From Ianthella basta (Eukaryota > Porifera > Demospongiae > Verongiida > Ianthellidae), in the NCBI GenBank assembly GCA_964019415.1, contig OZ025885.1, positions 1,850,351 to 1,914,350 on the forward strand: a stretch of 64,000 bases of DNA. The letters are read 5' to 3'. Position 1 is the first letter of the stretch. The number at the start of each line of letters is the position of its first letter. The position numbers were made by a program, and so were the translations under genes. Under the pieces are notes generated by a model. It searched no databases. It was not told the origin of the DNA and saw nothing but the letters and a program-made list of their open reading frames with translations. Below, piece after piece: positions 1-11,922 of the stretch.

Positions 1-22
1 TATATAACCATCCCTAATGCAG

Positions 23-3000
23 TCTGGGTGAGAAGAATGATCTGTTTAATGAGGAGAACAATGAAACACAGGAAGTGAGTATTTCACTGTAGAGTACAGG
101 CTGCCCCAATTGAGCTCCATAGCTACATCCTATAGGTGGTCGCTGACATTTTGAGTAATGTCCTGGATGAAAGCAATGCGCCCGCATTTGAAGCTACGAC
201 ACAGGTAAGTTTTGCTTTTGTATTAATAGGCATTTCTGACTTGATACTGATAAAATCAGCAGTACTGAAGTGGAAGCTTGATGTGGTTGAGTGGTTTATT
301 TACTCTCATGCGCAGCTCATGTGATTAGTAGTAATAGTTTTTGTGTACCTTTTCATGGAGTGTTCATTGTGTTAACACAGTGCACCACTTAATTTGTAAT
401 ATGTATTATAATTATAGAAGAGCGCTGCTCCAGGGCCTCAAAGTGATGGAGCAACTTCTCCAGCAACCAGCATACTTCAGAGCACAGAACGAGTTGCCAA
501 TGTTATTGGAAATACACTATCAGTGAACAGGAATTCCTTCACCATATCTAGGCCAAATTTAGGTATGCAGTCAACGGTAACAGATCTGAGTACACAGTTG
601 TGCTGTAAGCTTAAATACTATTCTGAATTCCTCATCCCTCCAGCACTGCATGGCCAGCGACTCTCTTTTGGTGCAATTGGAAGAGGTTTTCAATTCCCGG
701 GTGCTGGTATCACTCTACCCAATTTCAGGCAGCCAGCAAGTATTCCTCAGATCCGTTTCCCTCCAGCTTTCCTGTTTGCTGCAAGAGGGATACCAATGCC
801 CACTGGTATGCACCTTGTGTGCATTGTGTGCCCATGAACTGAATGGTGATTCTGTGTTACAATTTCATGCATGCCATTGTGTAAATGAAATGACATGGCT
901 GTTACTATGGACACATCTGTAGATCTGCCTATGAACCATTATAATTGTGCATTGTGCAAATGAATCGTTTCTTTGAAGTTCCATAGTGTAGTTTCCGTAT
1001 TCATATTACGCATTTATTGGTATCCATCAGAAATGCCTACGGAGACACCCACAGTTATAACTGATCAGCCTACTGCAACCACAACTGACCAGCCAACCAC
1101 AGCCACAACTGACCAGCCAACCACAGTTCCTACCATGGCTATTGAAGTAGTGAATGTAGTGATGAACAACATGGAGAATTATCTGCCCACTGATGTGGTT
1201 GAACAAGATGATGATGCAAGGTATGTGATCATTGACCACTTACTTTTTGGTGATTTGCAACAATTTTATTGGTATGAATAATTTCTGTTTTCATGAAACT
1301 ACTTTAATACAATGGGTCCATCACCTTGATATATTGTAGCATTATGTATTTCACTGATGAAGAGCAGCTCTACATATAGTGGTCCAATTCTAATTTGCGA
1401 CGCTCTCCTGCATCATTGATTACAGTTATCTCTTTAAGTACATTACTAGAAAGGACTGTGGAAAATTTTCAACAAATTATTCATGCTCAAGATGACCTAC
1501 ATAGACACATATATTCCATTCTTGGGTGTAGTGGCAGTGGTGCAGAGGAGGTCAGTCCTGCCAGTCGAGTGTTCTCCAGTCAGATTCCTGGCTACGATGG
1601 AGGAGAGGTGGACACCAACGAGACTGTGGAAATCATATTCCCTCTTATTGTAAGAATGTGTATATACAATAATTAAGTTGCTTACTTATTTCAGTTCATA
1701 CTGCCGGTATAATCATCACGAGTTCTAGAAAGTACCTTAAATGATTATTGTCAAAATCAACGAGCATGCAACTTCATAATTCATTATCCCGCACAGGAAA
1801 GAGTAAATAATCTCACTGTTCCTATTGGGAGAAGGAAGCTATTCCGTTGTGCCTTCTTCAACTTCAAAGGAGGAGCCAATGCGACTGGAGCATGGTCCTA
1901 CAGTGGGGTGAAGACCAGTGTCATCAATGACACTCATGTCCGCTGCAATTCCTCCCATTTGACCAGCTTTGTGGTTCTGGTCAGTGTTGTCAACGATCCT
2001 GGATCAACAGTGAGTTTGATATAGTATGAAGTTAGTGGAGTGCATGTGAACCTTAGCAGACATTACTGCAGGGTTGTCCCATTCTTTTAGTCTTTTCTAC
2101 TCTATGTACATGTGCCACTATGATTATGCTTGCAACAATATGTACAAGTCATGTCAAGTGATAAATTATCTCTTGTATTCTTCTTGTTCCTGCAGACTCC
2201 ATTGGACTACATCACATACATTGGCTGCAGCATTTCTTTCATATGCTTGCTTGCCTCCATTGCATTCTTCTTGTCATTGAGGTACGGTTAGGTCAATTAA
2301 TAGTTACAAAGCTTGAATGTTGTGCTTTCAATAGCTAGGATTCATGCATAATATTCATATCACTACAGAAAAGAGTTGATTCAGAAGGTCCACAATTTTG
2401 TCCACCTCAACCTATGCATTGCTCTTTCCTTGGGACTACTCTTGTTTCTCACTGGAATACAAACAGCCACAGCCAATGTTGTAAGAGACAGAGGCCATCA
2501 CCATTCTTATGCTTTCTTGATTTAAGAATTATTCTAAAGAAAGCATTACTTAATGGCCTTTCTGCTTTCCACTAATCTCTTTACTATAATAGTTTGCGTG
2601 CAAAGTTATGACGGCTTTGCTGCACTACTTCTTCCTGGCCACCTTCACCTGGACACTGTGTGAAGCTGTCCTCATTTATGTTCTTCTGGTGAAAGTGTTT
2701 GGAGCCAATGACAAAAAGTGGATCTACCTCTATCTGGCACTGGGATGGAGTGAGCTTGTACCCATCACACTATTGCATTGTGTAAATAAGAGTGTTTCGA
2801 TCAGCAGTAGTCCTTTGAAGTCTTACATGTAAAGAGTATACATGGCTTACAGTATAGTAAAATTTGCTGTTATGTGTATAGGTATTAACTCACATGCATG
2901 CTCTTCCATTCCACATAAATTCACAGTCAGACTAGATGGAACTAAATTAATAACTAAACAGGAAGAGGGGATTTGTGAGCAATGGATGTGAACTTGAAGC

Positions 3001-5659
3001 ATAATAATTATACTGTAGATGCCCTGTTCCTGCTAGCAGCTATTGTTATGTACAGCAGTATACTTGTATAATGCAATGTGCCTTTCTCATAATTTGAGTG
3101 TGATAGATGATTCTCTATTTTCCTTCACTCAGTTCCACCTATCCCTGTTGTGGTGATTACTGGAGGAATGAAACACGAAGAGTATCTGATTAGATCCACT
3201 TATGATCACAGCAGTCCAAATTACAACATGTACAAGGCGTGAGATTCATACTACATATCCATACAGTGAATATTTGTTTAACTGAGTGAATAATTACAGT
3301 TTATATTCTAAATAATTCCTACAATTTCTTCATTTCAGCTGTTGGTTGCCTACACATCAAGGAGTGATTTATGCTTTCGTTGGACCAATGGTGGCTATAA
3401 TTCTGGTATGTATAATATCAGCTTGCTCTTCCCCTTAAAATGCAATAGATACTTCACATCTGACGCTGTGACCTGCACACTGTCATCATAATTAGATTTT
3501 GAGAATGCCCATTTCTCTGATTGAACCTATTTTTCATGCTTCGGAGGAATTTGCTATCAAATAATGATTATATTCAATTCTATTAGTAATACGTGTACTT
3601 GTCCAGCATTTCTCAAGAGGTGTACACCACTGTGCATACCTTCGTAACACCAGATACACCTGGAATCAGAGTCTATTAGCTACTTGTGTGGGTTGGCAAT
3701 ACACAATGAAGAGTCCATCATTGATCTTGAAGCAGATGACCAGAGCATCAAGTTATCAGTTTAATAAGAGATCTGTCTCATCCAAGTTGAATTTTACAAA
3801 GTGTATACCTCACATTTCCTAGTATCTACATCTAACCAAGTCTTCTGGAGACTGGTCGCTGCATGACTTCACCACATGTGGCTCATACACTTGCTTGTGT
3901 GGTTTATTTGATTTGTATTTACACATACTGTAAATGGCTAATGAGTATACATATGCATTGTGTGCCTGTAGATCAATGCTGTACTGCTGACTATCAGTTT
4001 GGGGTCACTAGCTAAGTCTCAGTGGAGCAAGAAGTCCGTGCTAAAGTCTGAGACAGATGAAACGAGACAGCAGCTCATGGAAGTGGGCAAGTAAGTGCAA
4101 ACATTTGGAAACATGGATGGCATAAATTTCACAGAGGTTTATGTGAGAATTTAAGAAAAATCTTCCATGATTTCAGCAGAGCACTTCAGTCGCATACACA
4201 CCAGAAACATATCCTGTGATTTTCCTGTGTACCACTCAAACATGTCCTTCCTTCTCCCCATAAAGGCGCCTGTTTAAGGCTACCCTCATCCTTGTTCCCC
4301 TCCTGGGTTTCACCTGGATCATTGGACTGTTTGCAGTGGGGGAGGAGGGAAGAGTCTTTGCCTACCTCTTTGTCATTGCCAATGTGTTCCAGGTGAGCTA
4401 TTGACCAATTAACACTCAATCTCCTGCATAATTATGCATCACTACAAGGCATTAAAGCTAGTTTGTCTTACTATGCATGTTGCATTCTTGACTGTTGATG
4501 ATTATTCCTGAAGTGGGGTCAGAAAGTGTGGTGAAGAGTCTAAATTGTTTCGTCCACAATCAGCTACATATAGCATACATGTTAGAGCTCTAGAGCCTTA
4601 TAGATAGTTCCTTCCATTCCAGAGGACTTCAATTGTGCAAGAGAACCTTGGTCACTGCTGTCCAGCTGTTGAATGTTAATGTGCATTTTGTATAAGCACA
4701 AACATAACAGGAAGCATGAGAGAATGATGATTGTCTTCAATTCTTCTCTATGTATTTTAGGGAGTGCTCATTTTCCTTCTTCATGTTGTGAGGCATGAAA
4801 AGGTGTATGGAAAAATCAAGAGCAGACTTCCCAAGTGCAGGAAGCGGGTCAGTATTAGCACAATTCATTCCTGATTAACTTGGCATGTGCTTCCAATACA
4901 ATGTTGGTGGTGTATTACAGCAAATATTGCATAATCGATCTTACTTTATTTGACATAATTATTATATTTCATCAAGTTTAGGTGTCCATCACCACTGGAA
5001 CTGCATCAGCCACAAGTGAGCTATACTATTCTATGGGACAGGCAGCCATAGAATAATGCAGAATGTCATACTGTTGCTGCGATGTTAACTGGCTAATGCA
5101 CATCAATATGTGTGACGATCGATGCATGGGTGGGTGGTGTATCTAAAAAAGACAGACTATATCATGATGCAGGTTGTTATTACTCTCTTACTCGTGTAAT
5201 CATGTAAAAAGGCTCACATGCCTAAATGTGCATCATCTCGCTATGCTATTCACAGAAACCACTCCAACACACTCTGCCAAATCTGACTGGGCTGACAGCA
5301 AAAAGAGCAGCAGCTTTGCAGCAGAATTTGAGGCCTTAATTGAGTTTGGGCAGAAGAAAGACGAAGACGCTGAGAGCATTAGAGAGGGTGATCTGGAAAT
5401 GAAACTCACCACCATTGATGAAAAGGGCGAAGATACAAAGGATGACATTGACAAGCCTACTGCAGTCACCAATACCTCCTTTGGACAGGATGATGTCATT
5501 GTGGGAGCCGTTACTGAAGATGAGAAGAGCAAAGTTGAGTACACTGAACCGAAAGACAAAGACAAAGATGAATTTGGGTTAACCACCACTGCAACCACTT
5601 TTGGAGTCCAGAAAGATAGTGAAGCTGCCAATGGCAAGGACAGCAGCGAGGGCAACTAA
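23..5659 (+). CDS. Gene A: adhesion-type GPCR, 5' part outside window
   Basis: This is the 3' part of a GAIN/GPS seven-helix adhesion receptor of the plasma membrane. Exons read from splice sites: 23-74, 136-204, 418-562, 644-805, 1031-1220, 1532-1649, 1797-2009, 2196-2281, 2369-2480, 2593-2749, 3133-3238, 3339-3405, 3972-4090, 4266-4392, 4761-4847, 4982-5015, 5256-5659. They join in frame to 748 residues plus a stop. The order is rest of GAIN, GPS exon (HLT at 1956-1964), TM1 to TM7, then an acidic Ser/Thr/Lys-rich tail. Family hallmarks include CWLPTHQGVIYAFVGP before TM5 and LLGFTWIIGLF in TM6. Exon sizes match genes B and C almost exactly, and even the introns align. Ligand and G protein are unknown. 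The missing start probably lies just left of the window. Confidence 0.93.
1031..1220 (+). other. GAIN-domain exon of gene A with Thr/Pro repeat linker
   Basis: The exon begins with a Thr/Pro-rich stretch containing three TDQPT-type units (about 1060-1130) and continues into the conserved segment VVNVVMNNMENYLP. The corresponding exons of B (22079-22241) and C (43157-43310) have shorter, different linkers. In D the linker is absent and this exon is fused to the preceding one (61979-62267). The linker is probably O-glycosylated and lies inside or beside the GAIN fold. Confidence 0.7.
1797..2009 (+). other. GPS exon of gene A
   Basis: This 71-codon exon carries the GPCR proteolysis site. It has a first Cys in CAFFNF, the WSYSGVKT segment, a Cys in VRCNSSHLTSF and the HLT tripeptide at 1956-1964. 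Cleavage would fall between Leu and Thr, giving a tethered agonist starting TSFVVLVSVV. Only two of the usual four GPS cysteines are present: the GC of the standard motif is GV here, and the CxC before HLT is reduced to one Cys. Confidence 0.85.
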
Positions 5660-5972
5660 GGAACTTGGTGTAGAGACATTATATCGAATAGCAAGTAACG
5701 GTTTCTACTAATGTGTGTGAGACATGTAGGTTTTAAGATTCTCCTAGGCTATTGAGTGTGGATTTAACAATAATTGGTAAATATGTAATACATGATCATT
5801 TTGTATATGCAACTTAAAATGATTTGCTTCTATAGATGTGTGTGACTATAATTATAGAAACAGCTGTTTTGCGGGAAAGATTATAATTATATGCTTGTGT
5901 CATTGATACATAGCTGCTGTAAAATATATATCATACATTTATTATAATGGAATTCAGAATTGTGTAATTATG
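5660..5972 (+). other. 3' flank of gene A, shared with B and C
   Basis: AT-rich sequence following the stop codon. It aligns with 26722-27030 after gene B and, less well, with 47821-48070 after gene C. The alignment with B stops at about 5972, where the SRCR fragment begins, so this point is a rearrangement junction. I saw no canonical AATAAA signal. Confidence 0.55.
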
Positions 5973-7433
5973 GTATAGGACCTGGGTAGCAGCTGGGTGA
6001 GTATATACCTCTCATATAATTATATGAAGATGACTATAATGATGACTGTTGACATGCAAGTTTGTGCAACAGAATGGAGCCTCAATTGCATGAATGATTG
6101 CTCAAGTGCACACGGTAATTGCTTCTGTACGTAGTTCTGCCATCGTTAACTTTCCTGTCAATATTGCAAGATTTGGTGTAAGCTGCAGTGGAGGAGAAGA
6201 GAGGATAACAGATTGTAGCATTGTGCAGTCTTTAGGTTCATCTTGCCCCCAAAACAATCAGTTCCATCTCAATTGCTGTAAGCCATGGCCAGTCACACAT
6301 TGTGCTATCCAATTTTGAAACAAAACTACACAAAAATCTATTATTTGTTTTTTTACCAGCAACTTCATTGTCTGCTGCATTGTACGGAGCAGTAACATTG
6401 ACGGGTGGGGGAGGAGCCAGTGGAACTCTGGCAGTGGAAAAAATAGGTTCCTTGTGTGACACTCTTCTCAGCCGTGCCACTGGTGATGTGGTGTGTAGGC
6501 AGATGGGGTACCAGGGTGCTCGGGCTGTGAAGAAAGGGTCATTGTAAGCAACATTGCACCTTTCTGTCATGTTGTAGGTGTTTCTACAGTTCATCATTGC
6601 ATTGCGTTAATTTCCATTTTTTCGTCAGCTATGGGATGCCTGCTTTGAGAGTGACAACTTCTGTAGTTTGCACTGGAAATGAACAACTTTTGACTTCCTG
6701 TCAGTTGAGTGCCTGCTCAAATACTGCAGCAGCTGGAGTTCAGTGCAGTAAGTACTTAGTTTAGTATATATTATGATCATTACTGTACATGTGCAATGTT
6801 AGATGTCATGGTGTATATGTCACTGGTCATGAGACCTTGTTTGAGTTAGTCCTGAACATTATTAAATTAATATGAGTGACAATTGACTTTGAGCCTGTAC
6901 TTGTGCCACTAACATTCCATATGCACATGCTGCAGTAACAGTACATGCGCAACTTGCCACATGTAGCTAGTAGATCAGTCCAAATTAATGTATAGCAAGG
7001 TACAGTGGAACTTTCTAAGATTGCCGCAGTGTTAGGCAGCCACCTCTCTAAAATAGCCAACCTCCCGGGACCCAAATAGCACAAAATTAAAGCGTAGCAG
7101 TATCTTTCTGTAGAGCAGCCACCTCTCTATATATAAAAATCGTTCGAACTGGCCCAAAGGTTGCCCTGTATAAGAGAGTAGCTATTTCCATTGCCAATAC
7201 TAATTAGTGGTATAAATAATAATTTTGTTTGCTATTATTATTAATTATTTCTTCTTATCACAGTGTCGTCTAATGGTGGTACAGTCAGTGACATGGAAGA
7301 CAATCATATGCATACTTTAGGCAGTTTGGCGGAACTTGCTGGCATTCTGTTGCTGTTCCTGCTTGCACTCAGTACTCTGACCATTGTTGTTGTTGTAGTC
7401 CTACGTCAAAGGATCACCGCATCCAAAAGTTAG
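5973..7433 (+). pseudogene. SRCR single-pass membrane receptor fragment
   Basis: The first 30 bases match the end of the SRCR3 first exon of gene C (near 32498-32514). Three exons with intact splice sites and phases follow: 6135-6277 (second half of an SRCR), 6360-6543 and 6629-6747 (a full SRCR). They are homologous to 32654-32796, 32881-33064 and 33148-33266 in gene C. Exon 7264-7428 then adds a short stalk and one strong transmembrane segment (AGILLLFLLALSTLTIVVVV) followed by basic RQR. Reading on gives a stop at 7431-7433. A further open frame at 7592-7717 with several Tyr codons could be a former cytoplasmic tail, but it does not join in phase. No signal peptide or start exists upstream because gene A's 3' flank abuts. 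I read this as the 3' end of a type I SRCR receptor left by rearrangement. Confidence 0.65.
7001..7185. repeat. Possible short inverted-repeat element
   Basis: This segment begins TACAGTGGAAC and ends with a rough inverse of it (GGTTGCCCTGTA). Inside, the phrase GCCACCTCTCTA occurs twice. It resembles a dispersed MITE-like repeat inserted in the intron before the TM exon of the SRCR fragment. The terminal match is imperfect, so the family assignment is weak. Confidence 0.35.
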
Positions 7434-7717
7434 TGTGAATTTGAGTTGACATCCATGCTAAAGCATGCCAGTTAAATTATTGTGCTACTTGGTCAAATTT
7501 GTATGTGAAGTTAATTTCAATAGGTGACTATTCATTTTACACCATCTCTCTATAATTATAGATTAATTTTGTAGATACTAATGCAGGGTAGTGTGTTGGG
7601 GGACCATATGTTGAGATGGACCTGAGTTACAGAGATGGGCCTCACTATGAATGTCTCGACCATGTCGATCAGGATATTGGAATGACTGTGTACCCAGCCT
7701 ACCAGCCAGTGGTTTAA

Positions 7718-9018
7718 CTTACAGTGCTAGCCATGCATAACAGGATCTTAGTCTTCAGTGTAGTGCTACAGATGTCAGAATTGTAGAGCATTTCTATATA
7801 ATTATATGCACATGAACAGACTGAGTGTATTCCATGCATTTTTATTATAATAATGGTATGTTCATGCATATTGCTTGTAAATCAGCTTGAAACAATATAG
7901 ATGTATGTTACTCTGTATTGAGGATTCAACACTTAATTCAGCACTGCATGCAGTACGTAATTATTGAAATTTATAGCATACAGTATTTATATAGTGGTAC
8001 TGTGACACAGGTGCATGATTGTGGTACAAAAACAATGATGGCAAGTAAGTATAGTTCACAGTAATACTAAACTATCAAAGGTAATTATAACTTGATCATT
8101 TATGCCTTGACTGGTGAAGATCTGTGGCAGTATTTAGACCACATTCATGCCCATTACATTACTCACTGTATAAAATTAAGTTTATGCACAATGCATGACT
8201 TACAATCTGAAGTGTGAGGTAGTATTGCTCAGCCGTATACAGAACCAAAATTATATTAGTAGAGCTATAATTATATATATATCACCTTCAGTTAGTGCTA
8301 CACACTTGGCATGATTTACATATATCCCTAAGCATGCATTAGAAGCAATAATAGTAATCTACACACTGAAAGAGACACTGAACTTAAAATTTGCTTATTC
8401 TACATCTAGCTATGGATATATACAAGCAAGCATGTCTGAGAATGATGTACCTTTGTAATGTTCTGTCCGCTTTTGCACTACTTCCAAAGGCAACAGCCAA
8501 CTTTATCACTCAATCCAAACATTACAAGTACAGAGTGCAACAGTTCTGGCATAGAATATATAGCAGCTCCATACAAAAGAACAAAGGTGGAGGCATAGGG
8601 CCTGAAATCACTAGTAAGCTAACTGTTGTGCACCCTAGTAATATAACCATACTACAAGTATAATTATACAAATTAATTATTGCTACTTCAAGAGTATAAT
8701 GTCACACTGCGTGGCAAGGTTCCACACAATTTGCATTACTTCAGTCAGTAATCACGAAGGTTGGTACTGGTCACAGACTATAAATATATTGGGAGTGCAC
8801 ATACATGTTTACGTATAGCATATGCCCTGTATCATCTCAAGACCCAAACAGTCTTCTGCAGCTGTTTCTTGTAGCTACAGTGTTATATCATAATGTACAT
8901 ACCTAATCAATTTTTACCTTTTTAAATTTTGCCGAGTATATACAGTGCAAGTTAATAACTAAGATACACCATACTTCACACATGAAGACTTATGATGAAT
9001 AATCCAATGTAGTACAAC
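7718..9018. other. Intergenic AT-rich spacer
   Basis: About 1.3 kb of low-GC sequence rich in ATAATTAT and TGCATGCA words. I found no convincing exon, RNA gene or repeat here. A 90-codon open frame at 8391-8663 resembles nothing I know and lacks coding character. Confidence 0.5.
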
Positions 9019-9080
9019 AAGTATTTCGAGTTAAAAAACTCGTGGGGCGCCAGGGCGCCCCTGAACCTCGAACTACTTGC
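9019..9080. repeat. Short palindromic element with GC-rich core
   Basis: Imperfect inverted arms CAAGTATTTCGAG and CTCGAACTACTTG flank a GC-rich core containing GGGGCGCC and GGCGCCCC. Together they can fold into one hairpin. It looks like a small foldback or MITE-type insertion in AT-rich DNA. Confidence 0.45.
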
Positions 9081-9440
9081 TAGCAATTTTCCCATGTACA
9101 TTCAGTAAATCAGATAGTTGGGGGTACAGTATTGTTGCTGGCCTGAAAGATACATCAAGACACACTAGACCGTTGGGTTTGCAAGAGTTTCAGGTCTCCA
9201 GAGCAGCCAGTCATATCCAGTGAAAGCATCCCTACCAAACTGTCAAATGTTTGCCTACTGCTTTTTTTATCTATATGACATTCTGAATGAGCAATTGTTA
9301 CTTTGTGCCTGGAGGAGGAATGTGCTGGCTAAAAGGCTACCCTATGATGACTATATGAGCGAATCATGGCTATAATTATGTGTCATGACTCGCTGGTCCT
9401 CCATTATTGGCCTACGGGTCACTAGACTTCTGTTGTATTT

Positions 9441-9791
9441 AGGGCTGTACCTCGCAGAAAAACAGTTAAGTAAGCTTCCTACCACAATAATATTACTTAA
9501 ACATGTTCTAGAAACACTTTGCGTTCTTTGGATACACGGCGAAATCTAAAGAAAGATGGTTTTGAGCCTAGCAAACAGAATGCGTCGAGCGCGCGGCCAT
9601 TTTACAATGTCCGTCAGTGATAATTGGAGCTGTATCTCGCAGAAGAGACGTTCCTTAGGCTTTTTATTAGTGTCACTCTATTAACACATGTTTATGACCA
9701 CATTTCGTTCAATTAAAATACGGCGAAACGTAATTAGAGAGGATTTAAAGCTTTGTAAAGAACGACGTGAGCGCCGCCATTTGCAAAATGA
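9441..9791. repeat. Diverged direct repeat, two units of about 165 bp
   Basis: Unit 1 (about 9441-9603) and unit 2 (about 9625-9791) share the order GCTGTA-CTCGCAGAA, an internal CACTTTGCGTTC or CACATTTCGTTC phrase, CGGCGAAA, and an ending with GCGCGGCCATTTT or GCGCCGCCATTTG. A related ending (GACGCCATTTTA) occurs at about 12470. This suggests a dispersed family. A perfect hairpin GGGGCGCC-TTC-GGCGCCCC follows at 9864-9882. Confidence 0.45.
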
Positions 9792-10275
9792 CAGAAATCT
9801 ACATATAAATTATATATACACGAACATGAAGCCATACGAAGACCTAAATCTGAAAACAATATAGGGGCGCCTTCGGCGCCCCAAAAAATGTTCTGAAGCT
9901 GCGTATGCATGACTTGAAGAAATAAGGTCATGCATGACTTGCATGTGGTTCACATACATTGCCGTGCAAGAACAGCCATCCGATTGACGCTCATTGTAGT
10001 TGTTTGCATATGGCATGCATTACGCAGTTTAGTCTCTCCCCAAAGTGAATGTGGGGGCTGGTGCTAATGTACGCAACTCAGTCCATTTAGGCCAAAGCCT
10101 AATATGGTAAAGGTGTACGCATTGTGCATATAATTATAGTTTCACTATGCATAACAAAATTTATCGTCACTCAGCAGACCCAGTTACCATTCACAGGAAC
10201 CCATGTTACCACATATAAGATATACTTGTACTTGAAACAACTGCAAAAAAGTATATAGACATGTTAAGTTATCAT

Positions 10276-10280
<5 letters not shown>

Positions 10281-10358
<78 letters not shown>
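10281..10358. repeat. (CA)n microsatellite
   Basis: An uninterrupted CA dinucleotide run of about 39 units in the spacer before gene B. It is likely length-polymorphic. Confidence 0.95.
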
Positions 10359-10359
<1 letters not shown>

Positions 10360-10558
10360 GCTAGCTAGTAGTATTGTAGAGGCTCATTGCTACATAGCCG
10401 ATTACAAAAACAGGGTAGTTATAGAGCAGTAATGCAGCATAAGGTCTGTACTGGTGTATACAGCACTGATTCATGGGTACCCAGTATCTACCTCAAGCAC
10501 GTCTTGCTTCTCTGTTCTAGATTGAAGGGGTTGTGAATATGATCATTTATCAACAGCT

Positions 10559-10786
10559 AAAATAGCATGGCAGTGTGCAACAGAAACTGTGACTGAAGCC
10601 ATTCAGTACTTTGGCTGCACAGCTATGAAGCCAGACCAGCTTCAGGTTGTGGCTAGCATTACAGCAGTGATTAATGTGTTTGTCGTCTTGCCGACTGGCT
10701 TCAATAAAGTAACCACAACATGCTTTGGTAGCTACCCAGCTTACTCTTCTCTTCTGACCATGTTTCATGAAAGCCTGCACGTATAG
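10559..10786 (+). pseudogene. RecQ-like helicase fragment
   Basis: The frame at 10589-10786 reads AIQYFGCTAMKPDQLQVV followed by VFVVLPTGFNKV. This is the start of a RecQ/DEAD-box helicase: an aromatic and Gln motif (FG..xxKPDQLQ), then motif I, normally PTGxGKS. Here motif I is PTGFNKV, missing the Gly and Ser of the Walker A loop. The frame then loses similarity within about 25 codons. Nothing helicase-like follows before gene B, so it is a short dead fragment, perhaps moved by a transposon. Confidence 0.6.
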
Positions 10787-11051
10787 ATCTAACTTACTTT
10801 CATCCTAGTCCAGCCAGCTATAGACTGTCTCAAAGGCACCTCCCCTTGGCGGGGTATACGGGAACTAGGAATATTATAGCTAGGAGGCAAGTTTATAACA
10901 CTTGTATGGCTGTACAATTGATTTGAAGCTCCGGTTTCAGCAGTTGAGGTGATCGGGCGTCTGAAATTGGTAGTGCCTGAAAAATTGATCTTTTAGTAGC
11001 TAGCTACACCGCAGAGCACGTTACATCATCTGTCAGTGGCCCAGCATGTAA

Positions 11052-11922
11052 TTGCTTCACTATGTGCTTGGTTCTTTCCAAGTTCTCGTCTGGTGCACGA
11101 TTACGGAAGGTGCTCTGTACAGGACAGTTGCCATCGGTGGAGCAGGTGGCATCGGTTTTGATGATCTGTCTGCCTTGGGCAATGTGAGCAATTTCCGTCC
11201 ACGACAGCTTGGCCTTTGGCAAAGGTGCGCAAACATCAGTTTTTGCAGCAGCCCGCCGGGTGGAATAGTTGGGTTGCAAACTTTTTATAGTGTTTGTCAA
11301 AATGGAAACTGCACCCTGTTGGATAGAAAGCTAGTTGTGAAACAGTTTTGGAATCTTCCTGCCAAAACTACAATTGTTCTTGAGCATGGAGACTTCATTG
11401 AAAAGATGTACGGGTACATGACCATATTCCCATACAGAATAATTATTCTTAATGGAGCTGGCTTTGTTATTAACAGACGTGGAGACAAAGATGAGATATT
11501 TGTGGGCAAAAAAGCAAATACGGGCATGTACATTGAAGTGCTTGGTCCATTGGTAGCCTTTTGGGGAGGTGTTGGAAGTGCTTTTGATATGCTTGGTGCC
11601 TACATTGACCCCTCTGTGTGGCCAGAACGACCCTCTCGTATTGTGGCACGAGAGATGTATGGAAGGCACTATGGGGTCGACAGTGACACATACTTCAGTA
11701 GTATCAAGTCAGGCACAGAATACTATGCAATAAGACTGCTCAACTTCACCATCTTTTCAACTCATACAAGTATTGTGGGGATTGCAGCCACATTTCAAAA
11801 TGACATCCAAGAAATTGTGACATGGAATGTTGGGACGGGCAATCCTTATACACATCAGTCAAACACTGCTGTATTTGATGGGTCAGTGAGCATTAGCGCC
11901 ATTCGTATTCCCATTGAGGCAG
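11052..11922 (+). other. Gene B exon 1: signal peptide, jacalin-like domain 1, start of domain 2
   Basis: MLHYVLGSFQVLVWCTITEG is a typical leader. Next comes a jacalin/ZG16-type fold signature: GGAGGIGFDDLSALGNVSNF at the start, LEHGDFIEKMYGYM in the middle, and IEVLGPLVAFWGGVGSAFDM with LGAYIDP at the end. A second unit starts at about residue 196 and is interrupted by the 3.1-kb intron at its IPIEAG segment. The first unit has Cys residues unusual for plant jacalins. Confidence 0.75.

Noticed and set aside
5233-5655. Long open frames antisense to the last exons of A, B and C (also 26250-26717 and 47394-47816, minus strand)
   Set aside because: They mirror the low-complexity acidic tail exon. 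The same shadow recurs in each copy, and none has a start context or domain.
7592-7717. Tyr-containing cytoplasmic tail exon for the SRCR fragment
   Set aside because: No acceptor joins it in phase to 7264-7428. The phase-matching acceptors at 7575 and 7587 run into a stop at 7589-7591, so it is reported only as a possible former tail.
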